Source of the DNA: Aquarana catesbeiana
Lineage: Eukaryota > Chordata > Amphibia > Anura > Ranidae
Assembly: GCF_042186555.1 (NCBI RefSeq)
Contig: NC_133324.1
Location: 6,613,758 to 6,677,757, forward strand
DNA: 64,000 nucleotides
Reading direction: 5' to 3'
Under the pieces are notes generated by a model, which was not told the DNA's origin, searched no databases, and saw nothing but the letters and a program-made list of their open reading frames with translations. The position numbers and the translations under genes were made by a program. This document shows, piece by piece, positions 46,201 through 57,982 of the stretch (positions are counted from its first letter, which is position 1; every line of letters starts with the position of its first letter).

Positions 46201-47967
46201 TTTTGTTTTTTTTGTTTCAATGTGTTTATTAGTTTTCAAAGATTAACAAAACATACATAACAAAACAGGTAAGACAGTATGATACACGTATCTTGTTTTC
46301 ATATAGCATCTGTCATATTAATATCCATCAAGTAGTATATTATTGGTTATTGTATCTATTCGTCCAAATTAGCCAGCTTCTATCAAACATTTTGCAACGC
46401 GTAGAGTTTATTGCTATGAGGCGTTCAAAGGTATAATTTCTATGTACATCTTTTATCACACCTGAAAGGTCAGTAGAGGCAGTATCTTTCCAGTGGCAGA
46501 GTAGTAAGTTCCTAGTTTCTAAGAGAATATGGGTTGCCACTGATCTAAAGTGTGGTGGGAACTTCTCTATGCCCAGATGTAGAACTCCTAGTGCTGGGTT
46601 AGGAGGTGTGATGATACCCGTGAGCGATGAGATTAGTTGAAATATTTGATTCCAGAGACTTTTTATGCTCGGGCAATGCTAGAACATGTGTAGTGAATGT
46701 CCTGTGTTACCGCAATTCCTCCAACAGAAGGGTGAGCGTTCTGCGAAGAACTTAGCTAGTCTATAAGGGGTGTAGTGACATCTATTTGTAATTTTGATTG
46801 TTAAGTGCCAGAAGTCCCTGAAAGAGGTTATAAAAAAAGAGATATCCCTTGTTATTTTGGGGTGTAGAGTAGAATGCCCATGCTTTGGTAGACATCTTTG
46901 TCTTTGTGATAGGATTTGCTTTCAGAAAGTGTGATATACCCACACAGGAGAACAGTGTTTTATTTGGCAGGTTATATTCAGTGAGAATTTGTTCTGCCAA
47001 TTTAGGTTGTTGGCCATGAAAAAGATCTGACACCTGTGTAATAATGTATTTTAGGAGTGGTTCAAGGTTTAAAACATGGGAATTTGGGCTTCTAGGATAT
47101 CAATTGGATGCTGATCGTTTTTCACTACTTCCTCAGTGTGCTGTCAGGATAAAAGGTATCCCCATGCTTGGATGGACACCCGAATTGGTGGTGAGAAATG
47201 TTTGATATCCCAATGTTTCCAGTTGTCCCCCATGAGAAAAGTTTTTAGTTTCTTTGTTGGGATCTGTGTTTCTTCTATGTCCACCCATAATGGTCTATCA
47301 TTTTCCTGAAACCAGTGTTTGAGTTGGTCCAATCTTACTGTCCATAGATAGTCATGCAAGTCTGTTATGCCGCGTACACACGGTCGGACTTTTCGGCTAC
47401 AAACGTCCGACGGACGCCGACGGACCAAGTCCGGCGGACAATCCAATCATGTGTGGGCTTCCCCGGACTTTCAGCGGACTTTTCCAGCTGCAAATCTGAC
47501 GGACTTTAGATTTGGAACATGCTTCAAATCTTTACGTCGTAACTACGCAGGACCCAGAAATCCGCTCGTCTGTATGCTAGTCCGACGGACAAAAACCAAC
47601 GCTAGGGCAGCTATTGGCTACTGGCTATCAACTACCTTATTTTAGTCCGGTGTGCGTCATCACGTACGAATCCGTCAGACTTTTGTGTGATTGTGTGTAG
47701 GCAAGTCCGGTCGTTAGAAAGTCTGTTGAATGTCCGCCAAAAGTCAGTCGAAAGTCTGTCGAAAGTCTGTCGGACGGGCTGTCGGACTTTTGTAGCTGAA
47801 AAGTCCGACCGTGTGTACGCGGCATTAGGCCTGCCCCACCTACTCGTTTATGCGAAGTTAGATTGTGCTTGGGACATCTAGCTTTTTTGCCATTCCACAA
47901 AAATTTCCACATGAGGTTGGATAATGTTCTAATATAATGTTAAGGTATGTGGGTTGGCAATGTTCAA
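46201..47967 (-). mobile_element. 5'-truncated L1-like LINE, 17-bp target duplication
   Basis: aaatattttattatttt is repeated exactly at 46184-46200 and 47968-47984. The minus strand encodes the C-terminal half of an L1-type ORF2. 47912 onward carries FLWNGKKARCPKHNL and GGAGL, then, across a MITE, DLHDYLWTVRLDQLKHWF and the following block to 47144. 47033-46782 and 46540-46340 carry the final parts. The minus-strand 3' end is A-rich (46201-46217). Frameshifts and stops are present. It sits in intron 1 of copy D. Confidence 0.85.
47368..47824. mobile_element. Harbinger-like palindromic MITE
   Basis: Termini tgccgcgtacacacggtcgg and its inverted counterpart ending acgcggca, flanked by TTA at 47365-47367 and 47825-47827. 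Repeated gtcggac/gtccgac motifs fill the ends. Removing it restores the L1-like frame (GGAGL to DLHDYLW). The 3-bp TTA target fits PIF/Harbinger. Confidence 0.85.
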
Positions 47968-48329
47968 AAATATTTTATTATTTTGAATAGATAAATACAA
48001 GTAAAAATTCTAAAAAAAAAAAAAAAAATCTCAGGTTGCGGTGTTCCCACCATCAGACCCTTTATCTGTGTGAATGGTGAAAAAAACTGTCTCTGGTTTT
48101 TGGCCATGGCAGGTATCTCTTCAGGTACGACTGTTTCTTAACAAATTGTATCTTGTTGTTTTTAGGTTTAATGTAATTTCTAGGAATCGGTCAGCTCAGA
48201 ATGCCATCCATTGTGTATGGATACAGATACACATACAGGAGTGGGTGAGAAGAAGTGTCCCACCAGAGAACATCAAGGACAAGAAGATGTCACTTAGACT
48301 AATAAAGTAGATAAAGATTCAGCATAAGT

Positions 48330-49765
48330 ACGTCAGTGATGAGAGGACTGAATTGGAAATGAGTTGAACAAACAATGCAGAACATCATGGAACAGTAATG
48401 AACAATCCAAAACCAATAAAAAACACAATGGGTATGTGCTTGGCGTACTCATTCTGAGCAGGATGAATAAACAAAACCTGAACATGAGGTATCCCAATCA
48501 CCTGACCCATTATAAAAAAGTTTCCTGAAAGGTGAGTGGGAAAAGTAAGGCAGGAGGGTGAGTAGCGTCAGGATTTGGGGACTTCAGACAGAGGCGTAAC
48601 TAGAAATCAGAGGGCCCCATAGCAAAATGTTGTGTGGGGCCCCCAACACAAAAAAATGAACTAATGCCATTGAACAACAGATTACCACACTAGTTGAGAA
48701 CCTCATTAATCCTTGCAGCGCAGGCACAGCCCTGCTTTAAGTTCAGGGCAAAGGTCCTGCTTTAAGTGCGCTAATATGAAAATGACTGTTGCCTAGTCAA
48801 CCAATCAGCATCCAGGTTTTATTTTCAAACTGCAGAAACACCAGCTGCAAACTTAATGGTTGCTATTAGCAATGAGAGGTCTCCTCCAAAGGCACAGCCC
48901 CCTAACAACGTACGAAGCGGTACAGGTGAGCATAGTATAGAGAAGCCGAGAAGGTCACAAGGTCTACGGAGCTCTGAGGGTACAGTCCCCCCTGGCCCTA
49001 GGAGTCGGCCTCCTCCATGCCTCTGACACCACTGTGCCCTCACCACCACCTCCCCATTACCCCCCACCACAGCACTCACCTGCAGATCTGCCACTCAGCT
49101 TCACAAAGCGGATCAGTGGCTCCCCTCCGCCGGCTTCCACCTCCATCATACGCGGTGCACCAGCAAATCGTTCCACCCGGAAACACGGAGCAGCACTAAG
49201 TGTCTGCTTATCATCTGTACCCACAGGGGGCAGGCTAGAGCGGGGAATCACACTCATGTGCTCATCATAGTGTGTCACAGGTGGCTCAGGTGACCACGCT
49301 GGACACCTCCTGAGATGGATCAGCCCTGTCTGTGTATTTGGTACTGGAAATCATGCAGAGATGGTGAAGGGGTTCAGACAAAGGCAGTTTGGATGGGGAA
49401 CTGAGGCCCCACCCAGCAGCGGACCCCACTCGGCTGCGGGCCCCATAGTGCCCACCCGTGTCGCTATGGCGGTAGTTCCGCCACTGACTTCGGACCAATG
49501 ACTAGAAATGTATGAGGCTGGAGATTTGCCTGTTGGAGAGGGAGGAGTATCCTGCAATAGACCCCATACACGGAGGCTGGATATATCATCATTTGGAGTC
49601 ATGATGGGTAGAATTTTATTTTGAGGAGAGTTAAGAAACTTAGTGGGATAGCCCCATTTGTAGGAAGTCTTCTGCACACAGAGATCATCTGTTACACATT
49701 TTAATTGTTTCTGTTTCTAAGTGTCAAATGCAAAAATATCTGAACATAGAGGGTCAAGACCTGGA
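48330..49765 (-). pseudogene. L1-like ORF1-region remnant, copy 1
   Basis: Parallels 51340-51880 block by block (atgcagaacatcat, gaacaagaggtatcccaa type, gcctgttggagagg, catctgttacacatt). On the minus strand this is the 3' part of an L1-type ORF1. A hAT-like element splits it at 48589. It is heavily mutated. Confidence 0.6.
48589..49486. mobile_element. hAT-like element, 898 bp
   Basis: Ends cagaggcgtaactag and gtagttccgccactg, flanked by acttcaga (48581-48588) and acttcgga (49487-49494). The paralogous sequence at 51604-51640 is the empty site. No transposase is seen; reading frames in its GC-rich middle are not supported. Confidence 0.75.
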
Positions 49766-50252
49766 TCATCTGTTGGTGGCAGAAAGATGTAGTTCCAGTG
49801 TCCACCAGCGGGTGTCTCCCAAAAGCCAGCAGTTTCTAGTAATCGTTGATGCTGGCTCCTCTTTTGCTGATTCTCCTTGCATGAGTGTTTTGATCTGCTT
49901 GCTGTGCTAGTCTGATGCTGTTTCCATTGCTCCTGCTCCCCTTGTTTTTGATCCAAGTTCTTTTATCTCCCTTTGGTGGACACAGTGGGTGAAAGGTCGC
50001 ACCAGAACAGTGAATGTTCCGTCCAGTTGACATTTGTCTATAGGCAGGGTGGAAAGTGGTTAATTATTCTGACTAGCTCTTTGCTAATGATTGGACGGTC
50101 CATAAGTCCAGCTTGGTGTGGCTTAGGATTTGGAAAATTAGGATTTGTCAGAAAGCTCTGAAGAGAGGTCTTGGCATTAGCAGTCAGTTTTTGCTAAAGT
50201 TTGGTAGAAATTGTTGACGAATTTGTTTTAAGACCGTGTACCATCTGCCAGT
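49766..50252. other. No recognised feature
   Basis: Moderately GC-balanced sequence with short fortuitous frames. I could not place it in a repeat family. Confidence 0.3.
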
Positions 50253-50256
50253 TTAA

Positions 50257-50642
50257 AGTGGAAGTAAAGTTAAAACCTAACTAACTATAAACCTACTTTG
50301 CCACATTCTAAGCCTAATCTATACTTAGCAAAAATCACTATACTTACCTATTCTGCAGTCGCTCTGGTCCAGTCTTCATTGGCGGATGTGTGTGCAGGAG
50401 AAAACCGACAATGGCTGTGAAATTCCTGGGAAGTGACGTCACCCATAGACCTACTACAGGGCTTCCATTGTTGGCTGCCTCTCCAGCACACTGAAGCCAC
50501 CGCTGACAGCTGATGCTGGGACTGTAGCATCTGCAGAATAGGTAAGTATAGCGATTTTTGCTTTACAGGGCATGATAGATTAGGCTTAGAATGTGGCTGA
50601 GAGTAGGATTAGAGTTAGTTAGGTTTTGACTTTACTTCCACT
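50257..50642. mobile_element. TTAA-flanked palindromic MITE
   Basis: TTAA at 50253-50256 and 50643-50646; termini agtggaagtaaagtt and actttacttccact. The internal arms (ctattctgcag; ctgcagaatag) also pair. 386 bp, non-coding. Confidence 0.8.
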
Positions 50643-50649
50643 TTAAGTC

Positions 50650-51335
50650 TAGGTAATGCTGGAACATGGGGTCTAGGGTTCCATTTATTGGCCAAGAGAG
50701 ATCCAAATTTATTTTGCCAAGTGAAAAGTCTGTGATGTGCCCGCCGCGGTGACTTCTCTACTGCCCTAGTCAGACCTTTCACTCGGTGTGCACATATTCT
50801 GCTCTATGAAGAAGAGTAGGGATTGTTCTTCCCTACATACCAGAACTCTCTGGGCAGTTCTGGGACATAGGTGTGAAGTAACCAAATAGGCAGCTGGTCA
50901 CCTAGTCAGAATGGTGACCAGCAGGGGGCTGAGGTGTGCATAAATGGTTTGGGGCCTAGAACAGCGGGATCCTTTGTCTGGTAGAGAGAGAGCCAGCCTG
51001 GAGGGGCTGTCTCCCTTCCTGGACTATCCAGTAGGGACAGTTTAAACACTGTCCCAGCTCAGGAAGAGCTGGGGAGGGCTGATTGACTGCAAAGGATTTT
51101 CTTTTACTTTCACCTTCGATGATAGGGAATCTCCCTAACGGGGACAGAAGTAGCAATATGATTCTAACAGGTGTTCTCATCCATCTCCAGTCTGTCCAAA
51201 ACAAAGGAGTAAAGTTTTGCCTTAAGTCCCTTAGCATTTATAGATGTTATCTCAACCATTTTGGATAATTTCTGTGATTCTTAGAAGGGTTTTCATGGGC
51301 CCCATGTATAAAGAAAAATATATCAAGCTAATATG
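50650..51335. other. No recognised feature
   Basis: No exon, RNA or transposon terminus identified here. Confidence 0.3.
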
Positions 51336-51339
51336 CTTA

Positions 51340-52445
51340 TAAAGGACATAAAGAACCAAGAGAGTCAATATACGTAAATCAGTGATGAGAGGGGCATGAT
51401 TTGAACAAACAATGCAGAACATCATGAAACAGTAATGAACAATGAACTAATAAAATACACAATGGGCGTGTGGTTGGTGTCCTCCTTCTGACGGGGTGGT
51501 TAAATAACACCTGAACAAGAGGTATCCCAATCCCCCGACCCATTATACAGAAGGCTGCTGACTGGTGAGTGAGAAACGTAAGGCAGGAGGGTGAGTAGCA
51601 TTATGTTTTAGGGACTTCTGATCAATCATTAGAAATGTAGGAGGCTGGAGCTTTGCCTGTTGGTGGGGGAGAAGAAGAATCCTGCAATAGACCCTATACA
51701 CTGAGAAAGGAGATGCCATCATTCGGAGTCATGATGGGTAGGTTTATTTTGATGAGAGATAAGCAGCTTAGTTGAATATTCCCATTTGTAGGAAGTCTTC
51801 TGCCCCAGAGATCATCTGTTACACATTTGAATGGTTTCTGTTTCTCAATGCGGTAGATGCAGAAATATCTGAACATAGAGAGATGTTTCTATGGCTTTGG
51901 AAGTTTACCAGTTTTCCTGGAGGTGGACAGGAGTCGATTTTTTATGTGGAAGAAATGTTCTCTAACTAGTCCATCTCTGGGGACCGCAGGTGGGATATGT
52001 TCAGGCTTAACAATTCTGTGTGCCCCATCAATGATAAATTCCTGGGGAGAGCTCAAATGTAGAATGATTTCATAGAACAACTGAAGATTTGGAATCAGTT
52101 CAGTCTGGGTTATCTCCTCTGGTATGACCTTGAATTTAGGGTTTCTTCTTGATTTGTCCTCAAGATCAGCAATTTTATCCCTGAGCCCCCTTATCTAATG
52201 AGCTTGTGCCTGGTAAGCATCAACCAGCTCTTCTTCTACTTGGCCTATTTATCTCTGCATGTGGGGGAATGTAAGTTGTAAATCTTGTTGGATTTCCTGT
52301 GCAGGGACAGCAGTATATTTGTTTTGCCATGTTGGCAGAGACTGGTGTGTGTGTGCAGCAGGGAGGTCGGATAGAAGGATGGAGCGATCAAGCTGATGTG
52401 GAAAGAAATTCAAGAATCGAGGTGCAATTCTCTACCATGGCGGAC
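51340..52445 (-). pseudogene. L1-like ORF1 remnant, copy 2
   Basis: The minus strand carries ORF1 C-terminal features: HLSSPQEFIIDGAHRI, VKPEHIPPAVPRDG and LVREHFFHIKNRLL (52080-51889), then RYFCIYRIEKQKPF downstream. Upstream of it on that strand (52440-52190) lies a possible coiled-coil part. Stops and frameshifts are present. It is a duplicate of 48330-49765. Confidence 0.7.
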
Positions 52446-53660
52446 ACCCCCCCATATTATATTTCATTTTTTTGTTTCTTGACATTTTTTTCAAATTTTT
52501 TACCTGTTTTTTGAAACTCTTCGGTAGCCTATATACTATTTATTTTAAAACGCACAAACCTCCACCAGAAGATGAAAGTATCACTAAAGGAAAACCTTTT
52601 TTTTACTTTTGGATAGAGTGGAGAGGGATTACAACCCTTTTCAGTTTGTATTGCTGTCTGTGTCCCCGTTAAAGTGGAGTTCCACCCACATTTGGCACCT
52701 TTTGGGGGGGGGGGGGAACGGGTACCTGTCTTTGACAGGTACCCATCACCACTTCTGGGAGACTGGGCCGCGGTGACATCGCTCAGAAGTTAGGCCCCCC
52801 TCCTCCTTCCTCTGCCGCCGGGTCAGTTAGAAAGCACAGCTTTGCGCATGCACAGTAGGCAACCAGCTGTGAAGCCAAAAAGCTTCACTGCCAGGTTTCC
52901 CCTACCACAAATGGTGGAGGCGGCCGAACCCAAGAGTGAAAATCAGCTGTGGGGCCTACATGGCGGGCTCTTTGGACAGGTAAGTGCCCTTATATTAAAA
53001 GTCAACAGCTACAGTATTTGTAGCTGCTGATTTTTTTTTTCCCCCAGGTTGGAACACCGCTTTACGGAGATTCCCCTCTCTATTAGTCCTGTTTACCATT
53101 GACATTGAAAGTGAAGGAAATCCCAAATTTTGGGTTGTCATAGAGGGGAAATCTTCTGATGGGGACACTAGTTCTGCTGACCTGGGGGCCCCTTCAAGAA
53201 ATTCCCTTAATTTACAGGGATTTCCTCTCACTTCCTGTTTGATTATGGGTGGGCTCAATTCAAGAAAGAATATCTCATGAGATAATTGAATCAGGTGACA
53301 CATTTTCTCCAATTATCCCATGAGATAATAGTGAAGGGAAATCTCTGCAATGGGACACAGATGGCAAAAAAAAAAAAAAGTCTGACGGCTTAAAATCCTC
53401 CCTTTCTCTATCCAAAATGAAAAAAAAAAATATTTTATCCAATGCATATTTTCAGTGCAAGCAAACACAATATGATACCCAATTTTTTGGTAATATATAA
53501 AAGATGCGGTTGCACCGAGTAAATAGATACCAAACATGTCAAGCCTAAAAATGACTCTCTCCCGTGAAATTGCAAAAAAAAAAATCAAGGTACTAAATTA
53601 AACTTAAATTAAGGGTCGGGCATTTATTTAAATAGGTGCGTTCTAATACAGGTACATATA
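52446..53660. other. Repeat-rich intergenic DNA
   Basis: Contains a probable MITE starting taaagtggagttccaccc (52671) with a poly-G run, and T- and A-runs near 53028 and 53366. No gene seen. Confidence 0.35.
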
Positions 53661-53671
53661 TCATTAACTTA

Positions 53672-53908
53672 CAGTGCCTTGAAAATGTATTCATACCCCT
53701 TGAAATTTTCCACAGTTTGTCATGTTACAACCAAAAACGTGAATTTATTTTATTGAGATTTTATGTGATAGACCAACACAAAGTAGCAAAGAAATGCTGA
53801 AGAGATCCGCAGCTCAGGTGGGAGAATCTGTCCACAGGACAACTATTAGTCGTGTTCTCCACAAATCTGCCCTTTATGGAAGAGTGACAAGAAGAAAGAC
53901 ATTGGTTT
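53672..53908 (+). mobile_element. Internally deleted Tc1 fragment
   Basis: TA then cagtgccttgaaaatgtatt, the Tc1 left terminal repeat, continuing to about 53785. It jumps to the transposase segment agatccgcagctcaggtggg and stops at 53908, where a LINE begins. Confidence 0.85.
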
Positions 53909-54353
53909 CCCCCTCTTCAGTTCATCATGAATGCTGCTGCCAGACTCACAATCTTACCAGTCATTCAGTGTCCACCACCCCTCTCTGCTAATCCCTACAT
54001 TGGCTTACGCTCACCCAACTAATAAAGGTCAAGATACTAAAAACAACCTTCAAAGCTGTCAGAAACTCTGCACCCAGCTACATCACAATTCCAACCAAAC
54101 CATTCTCTTTGCTTCACCCAAGACCCTTCTGCTGTCTAATTTCCTTGTTAAATCTTCACATGGCCATTTCCAGAACTTCTCCAGATCCTTTCCCATTTTC
54201 TGGAACTCCCTACCCCAGTCTTTCTGATTATCTCCTACTCTGTTCTGGAGGTGATTTTTGAAAGCCCTTCCCTTCAAAGAGGCCTATCCTGTCCCCATTT
54301 TGTAAAGTGCCCTGAAAAATCTTGGCAATATATAAATCCTGTGTGATAATAAT
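53909..54353 (+). pseudogene. L2/CR1-like LINE 3' end
   Basis: Remnants like NAAARL (broken), HSVSTTPLC and an FPFSGTSLPQSF stretch, then the 3' terminus ggcaatatataaatcctgtg followed by a short ATA repeat. It inserted just upstream of the copy E promoter. Confidence 0.75.
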
Positions 54354-54429
54354 ATGTAATTGATGTACTGTGATAAATGGAATAATTTGGGATTTCAAAA
54401 CTCAGTGATAGTCTTTACAAGTAACCTTC

Positions 54430-54600
54430 TCCTGTCACACGTGATTCCTTATATCTTTTCTTCCATAGCAGGTTTGCCAAATTTGCTCAAGGTATCCGGA
54501 TAGGTGTACAAAAATTGTCCTTATAGCAAGCCTGGATCTCTCCCCTGATTGGCTGACTGAGTGTATGTAAGCTGAACAGACCTTACAATTGTCATCATAG
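54430..54600 (+). promoter_or_regulatory. Decayed promoter of copy E
   Basis: The PTF1-like E-box has become CACGTG (54438-54443), paired with TTTTCT near 54456. gattggctg is kept. The TATA box reads TATGTAA near 54564, as in copy D. Confidence 0.6.
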
Positions 54601-54734
54601 CCAAGAATAGCAGAAAATGTCAATCCTGAGGGTCCTGTCCAGCCTGGTCCTGCTCAGCGGAGAATATGGTGAGTACACCCGTTGGATGTTTGTGGCACAT
54701 TGTAACATACTGTATGTAGGGATGAGCCCTACAT

Positions 54735-54990
54735 ACAGAGACCAAGAACAGATCGGTTTGATTCTTGAGGGTCTGAAAATGGCTATGGGGAGTAACTATT
54801 TTTGGTACAAAAAGAACTATCATGTTCGGACTAAGGGGGTGGCAATGGGAGCTCATTACGCTCCCAGTGTCGCCAACCTTTTTATGAACATGTAGGAGGA
54901 GGAACACATCTATGAGAGTGAGTGACCACAATTAATATTCTACTGAAGATACATAGATGATGTTATTATCTTATGGGAAGGACTGGACAT
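54735..54990 (+). pseudogene. Penelope-like RT fragment
   Basis: The plus strand reads EGLKMAMGSNYFWY, GVAMGAHYAPSVANLFM, then after a stop and a shift RYIDDVIILWEG: the PLE RT core with catalytic Asp-Asp. It is closer to the 30870-32557 family than to the intact element. It lies in intron 1 of copy E. Confidence 0.85.
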
Positions 54991-54999
54991 TTACACTAT

Positions 55000-55595
55000 G
55001 AGTGTCCCTCCTTTCCATCCATTCACATGCTGATATCCCGTGATTTAACACACCGTGGAAGAGATCCCTGCATTGGATACCTGGAACAAAGGCTGATCTG
55101 ACTACATGCTTCTTACCCCTGTAGGGGTGCAGCTATCTGGTGAGTGTGGAACCTGAGAGGGGAGCACGAGTGTTGATCACTTTTTGCACAGTTGTGACCA
55201 GTCTGTCGTATACAGTCACTGTGGAATTTGGCACCGGTCACTTTGGAGAGTCACGTTTATGGACATTGATTGCACAAGTCACTTTGGACTATTACAGGAT
55301 ATTACACATTTATTTTGTGTTGCTTTTTATACACATATATTTCCTTTACTAGCACTTCAATAGTTTGTTTATAGATGAAGATTTTGGTACATAGCAATTA
55401 TTGCATATAATTCTCATAGTTTTACAAGGTAGTATCTGGATTTCATATAGTGGGCAGACGTGTCTGGAAGTTCTCCACTTTGACCACTGGGGGCATGGTA
55501 GTCCGTTTGTCCTCCCGTGGATCATGTTATTCTAAGTAAGCAAGTAGCCAGATGAACTAATGCTGTGAGAACTTTTAGTGCACTCCCAATGACTT
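55000..55595. other. Probable PLE 3' or pLTR sequence
   Basis: AT-rich downstream continuation of the PLE fragment with tcactttggag/gcacaagtcac segments. No gene. Confidence 0.35.
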
Positions 55596-55600
55596 ATATA

Positions 55601-56880
55601 CAGTGGGGACGGAAAGTATTCAGACCTCCTTAAATTTGTCACTCTTTGTTATATTGCAGCCATTTGCTAAAATCATTTAAGTTCATTTTGTTCCTCTACA
55701 CACAGCACCCCATATTGTACACACAGCCCCCCATATTGTACACACAGCCCCCCATATTGTACACACAGCACCCCATATTGTACACACAGCCCCCCATATT
55801 GTACACACAGCACTCCATATTGTACACACAGCACTCCATATTGTACACACAGCCCCCCATATTGTACACACAACACCCCATATTGTACACACAGCCCCCC
55901 ATATTGTACACACATCACCCCATATTGTACACACAGCCCCCCATATTGTACACACAGCACTCCATATTGTACACACAGCCCCCCATATTGTACACACAGC
56001 ACTCCATATTGTACACACAGCCCCCCATATTGTACACACAGCACTCCATATTGTACACACAGCCCCCCATATTGTACACACAGCCCCCCATATTGTACAC
56101 ACAGCCCCCCATATTGTACACACAGCACTCCATATTGTACACACAGCACCCCATATTGTACACACAGCACCCCATATTGTACACACAGCACCCCATATTG
56201 TACACACAGCACCTCATATTGTACACACAGCCCCCCATATTGTACACACAGCACCCCATATTGTACACACAGCACCCCATATTGTACACACAACACTCCA
56301 TATTGTACACACAGCACTCCATATTGTACACACAGCACCCCATATTGTACACACATCACCCCATATTGTACACACAACCCCCCATATTGTACACACAGCA
56401 CCCCATATTGTACACACAACACTCCATATTGTACACACAGCACTCCATATTGTACACACAGCACCCCATATTGTACACACAGCACCTCATATTGTACACA
56501 CAGCACTCCATATTGTACACACAGCACCCCATATTGTACACACAGCACCCCATATTGTACACACAGCACCTCATATTGTACACACAGCACTCCATATTGT
56601 ACACACAGCACTCCATATTGTACACACAGCACCCCATATTGTACACACAGCCCCCCATATTGTACACACAGCCCCCCATATTGTACACACAGCACCCCAT
56701 ATTGTACACACAGCACCCCATATTGTACACACACCACCCCATATTGTACACACAACCCCCCATATTGTACACACAGCACCCCATATTGTACACACAGCGC
56801 CCCATATTGACAGAAAAACACAGAATTGTTGACATTTTTGCAGATTTATTAAAAAAGAAAAACTGAAATATCACATTATC
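55601..56880 (+). mobile_element. Tc1-like end hosting a 21-bp minisatellite
   Basis: TA then cagtggggacggaaagtatt, a Tc1-type terminal repeat, runs to about 55690. It resumes after the array as gacagaaaaacacagaattg and tttattaaaaaagaaaaact (56810-56870). The remainder of the element is missing. Confidence 0.75.
55697..56812. repeat. 21-bp minisatellite, about 53 copies
   Basis: The unit is cacacagcaccccatattgta. Variants alternate cagcacccc, cagcccccc, cagcactcc and a few cacatcacc/cacaacacc. Because 21 is divisible by three, a 7-residue repeat stays open in five or six frames; none is a gene. Confidence 0.97.
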
Positions 56881-57466
56881 AGCACTTTATTATGTTTACG
56901 GATGAAGATTTTTTTTTGGCACATAACACTATTTGCATTTTTGAAATCCCACTTTTTACTCTTTATTTTTATTGATGACATTTTTGGCACAATAGGATCA
57001 TTTGGAGTCTTGGCAACAATTTGCACTTGCACATGCACTTTAGCACATTTTCAAGATCGCTTTGGTCAATATATTACTAAGTCTCTTGGCAGTGCCACCT
57101 ACCTCTTTATATTTAGAAATGGAAAACTACGAGGAATGGGACTTTGAGGGCACATAAGTAATTCAACTATGAAAAGATAGAAATTATATTTTAAATTTTA
57201 TTAGCTTAAAATTGCAAAACTAGACATTTAGTTTAAAAACAGTACATACTGCGTATAGTAGTAGAGTTACAACCATATCAAGTGGACACTTCCCTGCATT
57301 TAGTATCTGAAGCCTTGTTAGTGATACAGACAGTCTAGTATATAGTTATAAAAAGGAGAGAAAACCTTCCCGGTATGGAATCGTAGTGACTGTAAAGGCG
57401 TAGATGGGTTGAGTTGCAGGTACAGTAATCGACTTGTAGATGTTCTCTATGTACTTATATACTCGT

Positions 57467-57506
57467 GCTCAACATGTTTCGCGTTGTAGAACGCTTCCTC
57501 AGGAGC
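57467..57506 (-). ncRNA. Hammerhead ribozyme-like motif, left arm
   Basis: Minus strand: GCTC (57503-57506), CTGAGGA (57496-57502), GCGTT-loop-AACGC stem II, GAAA (57477-57480), palindromic CATG, TT, GAGC (57467-57470). Both cores are intact. Confidence 0.75.
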
Positions 57507-57942
57507 TAGAGATAGTTCTGCTGGATATACATAGAAAAAAGATTTTTTTATGACAGTACAAACATATATATATTGTATATCCAATAATCAAAACAAACTA
57601 TACAATTTTTAGAGTATATACATTTTGAATTCTTAACTCCCTGTGGTGATCCATGGAGGCCCCCCCATAAAGGAAAGAGGTCTCCCAGGTGCCAGTGGTA
57701 CAACCCTGTGACTGGGGGGCTTGAATGGCCTCCCCAGTCACCGGGTTGTACCACTGGCTTCTGGGAGACCTCTTTCCTTTATGGGGGGGCCTCCATGGAT
57801 CACCAAAGGGAGTTAAGAATTCAAAATGTATATACTGTAAAAATTGTATAGTTTGTTTTGATTATTGGATATACAATATATATATGTTTGTACTGTCATA
57901 AAAAAATCTTTTTTCTATGTATATCCAGCAGAACTATCTCTA

Positions 57943-57982
57943 GCTCCTGAGGAAGCGTTCTACAACGCGAACCATGTTGAGC
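57943..57982 (+). ncRNA. Hammerhead ribozyme-like motif, right arm
   Basis: GCTC (57943-57946), CTGAGGA (57947-57953), GCGTT (57955-57959), AACGC (57964-57968), then GAAC (57969-57972) in place of GAAA, catg-like block, TT, GAGC (57979-57982). The second core is mutated, so this arm is predicted inactive. Confidence 0.65.

Larger units (their letters stand above)
46060..48124 (+). pseudogene. Chymotrypsinogen-like copy D, two broken exons
   Basis: Exon 1 is 46060-46116, 57 nt instead of 52: five bases inserted after gtcctgtcctg shift the frame in the signal peptide. Its donor is GC instead of GT. Exon 2 is 48035-48124, 90 nt instead of 104: 14 bases are lost across the activation cleavage site, and the frame is lost. 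Intron 2 can be followed to about 48300 (similarity to 13100-13390), after which L1-like sequence begins; exons 3-7 are absent. Intron 1 hosts an L1-like insertion, which itself hosts a Harbinger-like MITE. Confidence 0.92.

Noticed and set aside
48825..49278. GC-rich open frames as a small gene
   Set aside because: They fall inside the 898-bp hAT-like element and show no recognisable domain.
55646..56874. Long frames on both strands with 7-residue repeats
   Set aside because: A 21-bp repeat without stops opens nearly every frame; it lies inside a truncated Tc1.
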